Below, in pieces: positions 33,256 to 39,812 of a DNA stretch of 39,812 nucleotides. The translations under genes were made by a program, and so were the position numbers. This stretch comes from Nocardia sp. (GTDB lineage: Bacteria; Actinomycetota; Actinomycetes; Mycobacteriales; Mycobacteriaceae), in assembly GCA_014360565.1 (NCBI GenBank), contig JACIXH010000023.1:1-39812 (forward strand). Reading direction: 5' to 3'. The number at the start of each line of letters is the position of its first letter. Position 1 is the first letter of the stretch. The notes under the pieces were generated by a model. It was not told the origin of the DNA, did no database searches, and saw only the letters and a list, made by a program, of their open reading frames with translations.

Positions 33256-34448
33256 TCGCGCGCGCGGCCACTCTCGTTGTCCGGCTGGCACGCTGGGCGC
33301 AACGACACACCACGGCCGGGGCCGTGCTCGCCATGATCGGGATGCTCGTCATCGGATCCGGCTACATCGCGCTCGACGTTGTCGGGGTGCGGCCGCTGCG
33401 CACGACCTACACGGTGCGGGTCGAGCTCCACAGCTCCGGCGGTCTGCTCCCGCACAGCAACGTCACCGTGCGTGGGGTCCGGGTCGGCGCGGTCCGCGCC
33501 ATCGCCCTCGACGGTGCGGGCATCCTTGCCGAGGCCGAGATCGACAGCGCCACCGCCATTCCCGTCGGTACACCGGTCGCGATCGGGCGGCTTTCGGCGG
33601 CAGGCGAACAGTATCTCGACTTCCGGCCCGCCACCGGCGAGGGGCCCTATCTCGCCGATGGTGCGACGGTGACCGCCGATCAGGTGAGCACCCCGGTCAC
33701 GATCGACTCGTTCCTCGACAACACCGGAGCCCTCATCGCCGGGATGAACCCGCAGCGGCTCACCGTGATCGTCGACGAACTCGATCGCGCGCTGCGCGGT
33801 GGCCCCGATGTCCTGCGCACGGTGATCAGCGGTCTCAGCCAGGCGATGACCGGCCTGACCGGGCTGCTCCCGCAGACCACCGAGCTGATTCGCAATCTGC
33901 GGGTCATCGCCGACACCACCGCACACGCCCAGCCCGATCTCGCGACCCTGGTCCGCGGGTCGAGCGCGCTGTTCGACCAGATGAACGCCGCCGACCACGA
34001 AGTGCGCGAGCTGCTCGACCACGGCCCGGGCAGGCTCACCACGCTCGGCGATGTTCTCACCGAGACCAGCGACCCGCTCACCAGCCTGGTGACCAACTTC
34101 GTGGTCATCACCCGAGCGGCCCGATGGCGAACTCCCGCCATGTCGGCACTGTTCCCCGCCTTGCGCGCCGGTGTCGTCGCCCTCGGAATCCCCGCCCACG
34201 ACAATGCCTTTCACACCATGGCAGACATCTGGCCACGCCCCACCTGCGAGTACGACACCATCCCCGTCTCCCCCGCCGAGGTCTCCGACGGCCGCGGCCG
34301 CCTCTACAACTACTGCCTCACCAGCCATCCCGAGTTGCAGGTCCGCGGATCGGCCAACGCGCCGCGCCCCGCCGGACCCGACAACGGGTCGGGCCCACCG
34401 CCCGGCGTCACCGGCGACGAACTCTCCGTCCCCTTGCCCGCCAACTGA
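33252..34448 (+). CDS. mceF: Mce family protein MceF
   Basis: A 398-residue Mce protein with an N-terminal membrane anchor (AGAVLAMIGMLVIGSGYIAL), MlaD domain with LLPHSNVTVRGVRVGAVRAI, helical repeats and a C-terminal tail rich in Pro and Gly (PRPAGPDNGSGPPPG). Two Cys residues (PTCEYD and YNYCLT) near the end are typical for MceF. It is the last of the six tube subunits; the ATG overlaps the mceE stop. Confidence 0.92.
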   Translation: MIARAATLVVRLARWAQRHTTAGAVLAMIGMLVIGSGYIALDVVGVRPLRTTYTVRVELHSSGGLLPHSNVTVRGVRVGAVRAIALDGAGILAEAEIDSATAIPVGTPVAIGRLSAAGEQYLDFRPATGEGPYLADGATVTADQVSTPVTIDSFLDNTGALIAGMNPQRLTVIVDELDRALRGGPDVLRTVISGLSQAMTGLTGLLPQTTELIRNLRVIADTTAHAQPDLATLVRGSSALFDQMNAADHEVRELLDHGPGRLTTLGDVLTETSDPLTSLVTNFVVITRAARWRTPAMSALFPALRAGVVALGIPAHDNAFHTMADIWPRPTCEYDTIPVSPAEVSDGRGRLYNYCLTSHPELQVRGSANAPRPAGPDNGSGPPPGVTGDELSVPLPAN

Positions 34449-34467
34449 CTCCTACCGAGGACATTTC

Positions 34468-35028
34468 ATGACCACTGATCTCCAGCCACCGGCCGATTCC
34501 GAAACCAGCGAACCGGCTGCACGACGTCCTCGAATCGAACTGAGCCGCAGCCTGATTGCTGCCGGGGCGGTGATCACGATCGTCGCGGTCGCCGCGGTCG
34601 CCTTCCTCGCCGTGGACAACCATCGGATCCGCGCCCGCGAGCAGGCGCGCGAGGCCGCGCTCCAGGCAGCCTGCACCTACGCTCCGACGCTGGCTCGCTA
34701 TGACGCCAAGGACCTCGACAGCTATTTCGCCGCGGTGCTGGCGGGCGCCACCGGCAGCTGGAAGACCGAATTCGACGCCACCAGCAAAGATCTGCGCGAT
34801 GTGCTCACCCAGGGACAGGTGGTCTCCACGGTGGGTGACGTCACGTGCGCCATCGCCTCCGCCGACGAGACGAGCGCGACGGCGGTAGCCGTCATCAATC
34901 AGACCATCACCAGCCTCGGCACCAAGGGCGCGCCCGCGCCCGGACAGCTGTCGGTGAGCATGTCGCTGAGCAAGGACGCAGACCGCTGGCTGGTCAGCGA
35001 GGTCAGTACCCCCACGCTGTCGCACTGA
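34468..35028 (+). CDS. Mce-associated membrane protein (Mam)
   Basis: A 186-residue protein with a cytoplasmic N-terminus rich in charged residues, one membrane segment (LIAAGAVITIVAVAAVAFLA) and an exported domain with KDLDSYFAAVLAGATGSWK, the hallmark of Mce-associated (Mas/Mam) proteins, which have a NTF2-like fold. Such proteins stabilise the transporter. The ATG at 34468 follows CGAGGA; longer in-frame starts lie inside mceF. It is 19 bp after mceF, so in the same operon. Confidence 0.88.
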   Translation: MTTDLQPPADSETSEPAARRPRIELSRSLIAAGAVITIVAVAAVAFLAVDNHRIRAREQAREAALQAACTYAPTLARYDAKDLDSYFAAVLAGATGSWKTEFDATSKDLRDVLTQGQVVSTVGDVTCAIASADETSATAVAVINQTITSLGTKGAPAPGQLSVSMSLSKDADRWLVSEVSTPTLSH

Positions 35029-35102
35029 TCGACAGGACGCCCCGGTGACCGTGCAGAACACTTCCCCCGGGCAGTGCGCACTGTTAACATCTTACTCACT
35101 AT

Positions 35103-35116
35103 CTACACGCGAGTAG
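35103..35116. promoter_or_regulatory. Imperfect palindrome upstream of the DUF2236 gene
   Basis: CTACACGCGAGTAG pairs at six of seven positions around CGCG. It lies 54 bp upstream of the DUF2236 start, in an AT-richer stretch (35080-35120) that probably holds a separate promoter. It resembles TetR operators; the convergent TetR gene at 36524 is a possible binder. Confidence 0.35.
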
Positions 35117-35169
35117 TAAATGGATACGCCCAGCTCGCGACCGATCACAAGGAATTTGGGGAGAGCCAC

Positions 35170-36243
35170 ATGGCAGCATTACGCACCTGGTTGTCGCTAC
35201 CAGAGGTGACACCGGCCGAGGACTACGGATTCTTCGGACCCGACTCCGTCGCATGGCGGGTATGGAGCTATCCGACCGGATTGACCATCGGCTTCCAGCG
35301 AGCAGTCGTCATCGAGGAACTCGACCCGGCACTGATCGCGGCGGTGGACAAGACGAGCGCGATCTACAGCCGCCCCCGCACCCGTTACGACCGGACCCTG
35401 CGCTACTTCGCCATGGTGATGTTCGCCGACAGCCGCTCGACGGCGAGCGCGGCCGACATCCTGGTCAAGATTCATTCCAAGGCCGTGGGAATCGACCCGG
35501 TGACCGGGCAGTACTACGACGCGAATGATCCGCAGTCCCAGTTGTGGATTCACCTCACCGCCTGGCACTCCCTGCTGATCGCCTATGAGAAGTTCGGACC
35601 GGGCAGGCTCAGCGCGGACGACGAATCGCAGTATTGGCACGAATGCGCCAGGGCCGCCGAACTCCAGACCTGCGACCCGGCGGATGTTCCCCGCACGCGC
35701 GAAGGCGTCGCGCAGTACTTCGAACGAATGCGGCCCCAACTCATCGGATCCGATATCGCGAAGAAGGCGATGAATCATCTCCTCGACGCCGAGGTGATGC
35801 TGCCGCCGATGCCGCTCGTGCTGCGACCGCTGTTTCGTCTCGTCGCGGCATTCCTGCGGCGCGGAACCCTGGCGACGATGCCGCGATGGATGCGGGAGAT
35901 GGCCGGACTACCGACCGGGCGCGTTCTCGATCTGCTCGTCGTACCCTGGCTGAGCGCGGCGATGACAGTGGTGAGTTTCAATACCCGGCTGCAATTGCTG
36001 CTGCTGCAACTGATCTCCCCGTCGACGGTCCCGGTGGCAGCCCCGATTCTGCTCGCAACAGTGCCGAACAATCCGGTGACCATGACACCCCGGCAGGCTC
36101 AGCGGAAATACGGCTACGACATCCCCGCACAAGCTCACCACGCACTACGCGCGAAACAACGCAACCGGGTGCTGACAGAGGGAGTGGCCCCTTCCGATGA
36201 GGGGCTCATCGAATCGCAACCGATCCTCGGCGATATCGCCTGA
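35170..36243 (+). CDS. DUF2236 / MpaB-family oxygenase
   Basis: A 357-residue protein of the DUF2236 family (ER-bound oxygenase MpaB / rubber oxygenase catalytic domain), a heme-dependent group. YGFFGPDSVAWRVWSYPTG is the family entry motif; ILVKIHSKAVG and DPQSQLWIHLTAWHSLLIAY carry the histidines that include the likely heme ligand, and YWHECARAAEL follows. Known relatives oxidatively cleave polyisoprene or prenyl side chains. GGGGAGAG stands before the ATG at 35170; an earlier in-frame ATG would overlap the promoter. It follows the mce operon by 141 bp, which suggests oxidation of an imported isoprenoid or lipid (inference). Confidence 0.85.
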   Translation: MAALRTWLSLPEVTPAEDYGFFGPDSVAWRVWSYPTGLTIGFQRAVVIEELDPALIAAVDKTSAIYSRPRTRYDRTLRYFAMVMFADSRSTASAADILVKIHSKAVGIDPVTGQYYDANDPQSQLWIHLTAWHSLLIAYEKFGPGRLSADDESQYWHECARAAELQTCDPADVPRTREGVAQYFERMRPQLIGSDIAKKAMNHLLDAEVMLPPMPLVLRPLFRLVAAFLRRGTLATMPRWMREMAGLPTGRVLDLLVVPWLSAAMTVVSFNTRLQLLLLQLISPSTVPVAAPILLATVPNNPVTMTPRQAQRKYGYDIPAQAHHALRAKQRNRVLTEGVAPSDEGLIESQPILGDIA

Positions 36244-36260
36244 AACGGAATAGAGCAACA

Positions 36261-36476
36261 GTGTTGACGAAACTCTTGGAACGCCGGCTCAGTATCCGCC
36301 AGCTGATGTATTCGGCGATTGCCGGTGGCATTCCCTATTTTGCGATCGGCGTCATATGGCTGATCACCCACGACAGCCATCTGGGCGACTTACCGGGACT
36401 CGATCGGGTGTTCTCCACCATCGGCCAAATAGTGGCCTGGCCCGTGCTGATCATCGCCGATATCCAGCTGCGGTAA
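36261..36476 (+). CDS. Small membrane protein, function unknown
   Basis: A 71-residue protein with two hydrophobic segments (LMYSAIAGGIPYFAIGVIWL and VFSTIGQIVAWPVLIIADI) separated by a short charged loop. GTG at 36261 is used, with TTG at 36264 as the alternative; GGAATAGAG upstream is a weak ribosome-binding site. It lies 17 bp after the DUF2236 gene and 12 bp before a strong terminator, so it closes that transcript. It is not recognised as a named family; a partner or membrane anchor of the oxygenase is possible. Confidence 0.72.
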   Translation: MLTKLLERRLSIRQLMYSAIAGGIPYFAIGVIWLITHDSHLGDLPGLDRVFSTIGQIVAWPVLIIADIQLR

Positions 36477-36488
36477 TCGGCCGTGACG

Positions 36489-36525
36489 AATCCGCTCACC
36501 GAGTGCGCCGGTGAGCGGATTTTTT
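36489..36525 (+). terminator. Rho-independent terminator after the DUF2236 operon
   Basis: AATCCGCTCACC (36489-36500) and its perfect inverse (36510-36521) form a 12-bp stem with a 9-nt loop, followed by a run of T. It ends the plus-strand transcript. The minus-strand TetR stop codon (36524-36526) lies inside the T-run. Confidence 0.88.
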
Positions 36526-37228
36526 ATTGCTTCGATCTACTGGTCTGCCCGGCGGGCCGGGGTTCCGGACCCGTGACGCCCGGGTCGTGAGGCAAGGTCC
36601 GGATCATGGACCGGACCGTAGCGCGCAACCGCTCGGGCGGAAAGCGTTGCGGATCCGACAGCACCATGCGCCCCAGCACTTCGGTGAAACCGAGCATGAC
36701 GTGGGCAATCAGTTCGACGTCGGCCTCGCGCGGACCACCACGCACAGCAAAACCCGCGGTCAGCAACTCGACACACTGATCGAGAAGCTTGTCGCGTGCG
36801 GCGCTGAGCAGTTCGCGATAGTCGGCGGGCGCGCCGTCACTGTGCAACAGGATCAGGCGCCACCGGGTCGGCGCCTCGGCGACGGATTCCAGAAATGCCA
36901 TCACTGCCGCGACGTACTCACGATCGGGGTCGGATTCTTCCAGGTCACGAGGCATAGCCGCGAAAACCTGACCCATTCCCCGCGAATGTTCACGGTGCAG
37001 CAGGTGCGCCACCAACTCCGGCGCGGTGGGATACATCGCATACAGCACCGGTTTGGCGACGCCGGCTTCCCTGGCGACCGCCTGCATCGTCAAATTCGCC
37101 AGCCCGGCGTCTCCCACCACACGCAGCGCGGCATCGAGCAACTGAGTTCTACGCTCGTCCGGCGGCAGTCGGGGACCGTTGCGGCGCTTGGGACGAGTGG
37201 CGCTCGGCATGCTCTCGGTACTCACCAC
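36524..37228 (-). CDS. TetR-family regulator
   Basis: A TetR/AcrR regulator of about 234 residues. The N-terminal helix-turn-helix contains RTQLLDAALRVVGDAGLANL and MQAVAREAGVAKPVLYAMY. The C-terminal domain is typical in length. Start is uncertain: GTG 37228 has GGGAG at 9 bp; GTG 37243 gives five more residues. It is 33-48 bp downstream of another TetR gene on the same strand and converges on the DUF2236 gene, so it might control that gene, its own operon or the monooxygenase. Confidence 0.87.
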   Translation of the reverse strand: MVSTESMPSATRPKRRNGPRLPPDERRTQLLDAALRVVGDAGLANLTMQAVAREAGVAKPVLYAMYPTAPELVAHLLHREHSRGMGQVFAAMPRDLEESDPDREYVAAVMAFLESVAEAPTRWRLILLHSDGAPADYRELLSAARDKLLDQCVELLTAGFAVRGGPREADVELIAHVMLGFTEVLGRMVLSDPQRFPPERLRATVRSMIRTLPHDPGVTGPEPRPAGQTSRSKQ

Positions 37229-37276
37229 TACATCATCTCCCACCCCGGAAGTTCCGGTGGAATACCGGCGACGTTG

Positions 37277-37930
37277 TCAGGGTTCCCGGACCCGCAATCC
37301 CTCGATCAGGATCGTCGAGACCAGATCGGCGTGCTGGTCGACGGCCTCGGAATCCAGGGGTGACGCGCTGTCGAAGAGCAGCGCCAGTGGTATCTGACTG
37401 TACGGCGCCGTACCGCCGTCGGTGATCAGAAAATGCAGCGTCCGTTGCGGTATCGGACGAATGATGTTCTCGGCCATGAGGTATTGCGCCAGACGCCACA
37501 AACGGTCTTCTGTCGGCTGCACGTAGGTCTCGAAGATATAGGTGAGCCGGGCGGTGTCCTGACGACCCTCGAAGTTCATCAGTGCTGTCAATTCGGGGTG
37601 GTCCGCCGAAACTCGCAGGAACTCGCGCACCGCCAACCGGAGCTGTTCCACGGGGTCGGTGACTGCGAGATCGAAAATGCCGTCCATTCGCCGCACTATC
37701 CGGCCGAATCCGAAGTCGACAACGGCCCGCCACAGGTTTTCCTTGCTGCCGAAACGCTGATAGATCAGATTGTGGCTCGCGCCGAGTTCCTTGTTCAGCG
37801 TCCGTAACGAAACCCCGTCATAGCCGTGGGTGGCGAAGGCGTTCAGCGCCACTTGGAGAATCGTCTCCAACGGCATCGAATCCTCGGCCCGCGGCCGCCC
37901 CGGAGGACGGTTCGGCTTCGTGGTCACCAT
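37277..37930 (-). CDS. TetR-family regulator overlapping the monooxygenase gene
   Basis: A 217-residue TetR regulator. PPGRPRAEDSM is followed by the helix-turn-helix segments ILQVALNAFATHGYDGVSL and LNKELGASHNLIYQRFGSKE. The ATG at 37930 lies 113 bp inside the 3' end of the monooxygenase gene in another frame; an internal ATG (37876) still overlaps. Coding of both frames is plausible and would couple their translation. As the cotranscribed neighbour it is the best candidate to bind the palindrome upstream of the monooxygenase. Confidence 0.86.
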   Translation of the reverse strand: MVTTKPNRPPGRPRAEDSMPLETILQVALNAFATHGYDGVSLRTLNKELGASHNLIYQRFGSKENLWRAVVDFGFGRIVRRMDGIFDLAVTDPVEQLRLAVREFLRVSADHPELTALMNFEGRQDTARLTYIFETYVQPTEDRLWRLAQYLMAENIIRPIPQRTLHFLITDGGTAPYSQIPLALLFDSASPLDSEAVDQHADLVSTILIEGLRVREP

Positions 37931-39506
37931 CCGTCGAGTATGCCCCGACTGCGCCGACGGCTCCGATCAGCGCGGCGGCCAGTGCGTCGGGATCGGTGCC
38001 GGCGTCGAAGACGTAGCGGTCAGGGCGCACGAGTACCGCCTCGACCCGATGGTGTCGCAGCCACGCGGTCAATTCGCCGTCAGCGCAGACCACTTCGTCG
38101 CCTAGGACCACAACGCGGCCGCCGAACCGGCGCGCGAACTCCGCCGACGCGGCTGCTCGCGGTCGGCGCAGAGTCAGCAGGGTGAACTCGTTTCCCGTCG
38201 CCCGGTCCAGCGTGGTCGCGTCACCGTCGACGGTAACGCGCGGATTCACCATCAGCGTGCCCGACAGCCGGTGCGCGCCGCCGATCAAACCCGCTCGATA
38301 GGGCTCTTTGCGAAGGTCGGCGTTGGCTCGTGCCCGCACGAGGGTCTTGCTGTGGCGCAACGCGAACAACACCACCGTACGACCGAGCCGCGCGAGCACA
38401 CCCGCGCCGGTCACCAGCCGTCCCACCCGGACGGCTCCCTTGATCACCTCGGCGCAGTTGTCCCAGCGCTCCTGCTCGTAGGTGTCCAGCAGCGCGTCCG
38501 GCGCCCGGCCTGCGAGCACCGCGTCCAGCTTGAACGCCAGGTTCATCGCGTCCCGCAAGCCCATGTTCAGGCCCTGTCCGGCAAAAGGCGGTGTCTGATG
38601 GGCCGCGTCCCCCGCGAGCAGCAGCCGACCGGCGCGCCATTGCCGGGGCATGCCCGCGTACCACTGATACGGCGCCACCCGGATGATCGTCAGTGTCGCC
38701 GGGTCGAGATATCCGGCGATGTGTTCGCGCGCTTGTTCGGTCCAATCGGTTTCACCCTCGACCGGGTCCACCTGGAAGTCGAACCGCAGATGTCGACGGC
38801 AACCTTTCACGAACACCGCCGCCCGGCCCGGACGACACAGGAACTCCGAGCCCTCACGCAGGGAATCGAAGAACTCCTGATCGTGCACGACGGCGTCCAC
38901 CACGACCCACGGTTGCGAGAATCCGAAGTCTGTCCGAGCCACTCCCATCGACCGGCGCACCACACTGGATCCGCCGTCGCAGCCGATCACATACCGGGCG
39001 CGATAGCGTCGCCCCTGCCCCGACGCGGCGTCGACGGCATACACCTGCGCACCCTCGGTGCCGTTCGCGACGGCGACGACGTCGTGCCCGAAGAAGGTCG
39101 AGACCCCGACGCCCAGCCCGAACTGCTCGCGCAGCAACCGTTCGAACGTCGGTTGATGGAACATCCACCCCACCGACAGTCCCGATTCCAGCGGCCGCAG
39201 GTCGGCCAGCATGCGATGGCGGCCGTCGACGAAGCGGTGGCTGTCGAACAGGATCAGATCGGCGGCCCGCATCTGGTCCAGCACGCCCAGATCGCCGAAG
39301 ATCCGTTCGCTCTCGTCGTCGATCAACATCGCCCGCGGCGCGGGAAAGACTTCTTCCTCCCGATCGAAGACCGCGACCCGATAGCCCTGCCCGCGAAGAC
39401 GGTTGGTCAGGGTAGCGCCGGTAGGTCCGCAACCGACCACGATGACGTCGAAGTCATCGTCGTGGGCCTCGAACGACGCCACATCGACGGGAATGTGGGA
39501 GCCCAT
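37818..39506 (-). CDS. FAD-dependent aromatic-ring monooxygenase (PHBH/MhpA type)
   Basis: A 562-residue group A flavin monooxygenase. The FAD motif VVGCGPTGATLTNRL, the DG motif GCDGGSSVVRRSMG and the GD motif LLAGDAAHQTPPFAGQGLNM are intact, with a thioredoxin-like C-terminal domain ending near RPDRYVFDAG. This size and order match MhpA, PheA/TfdB and polyketide hydroxylases, which use NAD(P)H and O2 to hydroxylate phenolic rings. The ATG at 39506 follows the leader; a longer in-frame start (39578) has no support. The last 38 residues lie in the overlap with the TetR gene and have no family counterpart. The substrate is unknown. Confidence 0.9.
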   Translation of the reverse strand: MGSHIPVDVASFEAHDDDFDVIVVGCGPTGATLTNRLRGQGYRVAVFDREEEVFPAPRAMLIDDESERIFGDLGVLDQMRAADLILFDSHRFVDGRHRMLADLRPLESGLSVGWMFHQPTFERLLREQFGLGVGVSTFFGHDVVAVANGTEGAQVYAVDAASGQGRRYRARYVIGCDGGSSVVRRSMGVARTDFGFSQPWVVVDAVVHDQEFFDSLREGSEFLCRPGRAAVFVKGCRRHLRFDFQVDPVEGETDWTEQAREHIAGYLDPATLTIIRVAPYQWYAGMPRQWRAGRLLLAGDAAHQTPPFAGQGLNMGLRDAMNLAFKLDAVLAGRAPDALLDTYEQERWDNCAEVIKGAVRVGRLVTGAGVLARLGRTVVLFALRHSKTLVRARANADLRKEPYRAGLIGGAHRLSGTLMVNPRVTVDGDATTLDRATGNEFTLLTLRRPRAAASAEFARRFGGRVVVLGDEVVCADGELTAWLRHHRVEAVLVRPDRYVFDAGTDPDALAAALIGAVGAVGAYSTDGDHEAEPSSGAAAGRGFDAVGDDSPSGAERLRHPRL

Positions 39507-39812
39507 GCACTGTCCTGTCAGTTGGTGAGAGCCGGAGAAACAATCCCGCCGACGATGCGCGCACCGGCTCCGGCGCACTGGCCGCTGCCTTCCCTTCGAT
39601 GTAGGGCAGTCCTTCGCGCAACACCGCGGGGATTAAAGTGTCACTTGTCACGTTAGGATCTACCGCAGCTCAGCCGCTGTCAAGTGGCCGGCCGCGCCGA
39701 CTTCACGTCAGTTCGCGCGTTGGGATCGGGGTCGGCACCATCCCACGGAACAGCGGGCATTCGCCATGGAATCCGGGGCCCTGGCTAACTGAGTTCTATT
39801 GCTGAAGAAGGC
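39507..39812. other. Upstream region of the monooxygenase; no gene seen
   Basis: 306 bp to the window end. It holds the TetR-like palindrome at 39634-39655 and a -35-like TTGACA on the minus strand (39683-39678). No coding frame of convincing length or RNA gene is seen. Confidence 0.6.
39634..39655. promoter_or_regulatory. TetR-like operator upstream of the monooxygenase
   Basis: A 22-bp imperfect palindrome whose half TAAAGTGTCAC faces TTGTCACGTTA; 16 of 22 positions agree with the reverse complement, and the matching outer bases are TAA, GTG and CA. It is centred 138 bp upstream of the start codon and just downstream of a possible TTGACA box. Confidence 0.6.

Noticed and set aside
32232..34448. 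A long fused mceE-mceF-like frame
   Set aside because: Only the part from 33252 is MceF; the upstream part is out-of-frame translation of mceE.
1..39812. Search for CRISPR arrays, tRNA/rRNA genes, insertion sequences, att sites or toxin-antitoxin pairs
   Set aside because: No regularly spaced repeats, cloverleaf sequence, transposase or integrase motif, or toxin-type small gene pair was recognised by reading; a short RNA could be missed without a covariance search.

Overview
The window comes from a high-GC actinomycete of the mycolic-acid group, most likely a Nocardia or a close relative. The reasons are dense genes with GTG/TTG starts, a complete mce operon (two YrbE permeases, six Mce proteins, one Mce-associated protein), a cyclopropane-fatty-acid-synthase-type methyltransferase, and a beta-lactone synthetase plus ketoreductase pair like that of nocardiolactone producers. 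No tRNA, rRNA, CRISPR array, insertion sequence, integrase or phage gene was found, so this looks like ordinary, regulator-rich chromosome.

Layout. (1) 1-3592: OleC/NltC-like ligase (5' end outside the window), OleD/NltD-like reductase and an HxxxDG acyltransferase, probably the end of a beta-lactone or long-chain lipid cluster. (2) 3766-7319: DUF427 protein, Crp/Fnr regulator, AhpD-like carboxymuconolactone decarboxylase protein, AraC regulator and DUF2000 protein. The DUF427 and Crp/Fnr genes each have a TGTCA-N6-TGACA palindrome upstream. (3) 7294-15801: a LacI-centred locus. On the minus strand lie a NitT/TauT-type ABC importer and a glycerate kinase. On the plus strand lie a Gfo/Idh/MocA dehydrogenase, a DUF993 protein and a TIM-barrel isomerase/epimerase. 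The two promoters carry the same 14-bp near-palindrome, so import and catabolism are probably one LacI regulon. This is the best candidate here for an undescribed pathway. (4) 15862-18670: a lipid methyltransferase and an amidase.

(5) 18725-25627: TetR regulator, then a 2-oxoacid dehydrogenase operon read on the minus strand as E3, E1alpha, E1beta, E2, with a PucR regulator upstream. A perfect 10-bp inverted repeat lies between pucR and the operon. (6) 25906-36476: the mce operon yrbEA-yrbEB-mceABCDEF-mam, followed by a DUF2236/MpaB-type oxygenase and a small membrane protein, closed by a strong intrinsic terminator. (7) 36524-39506: on the minus strand, a PHBH-type flavin monooxygenase followed by two TetR regulators. 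The first TetR gene overlaps the monooxygenase gene by 113 bp, and a TetR-like operator lies upstream of the monooxygenase.

All functions are read from sequence motifs and gene context. Substrates (of the ABC importer, the mce transporter, the monooxygenase and the oxoacid dehydrogenase) cannot be fixed from sequence alone.
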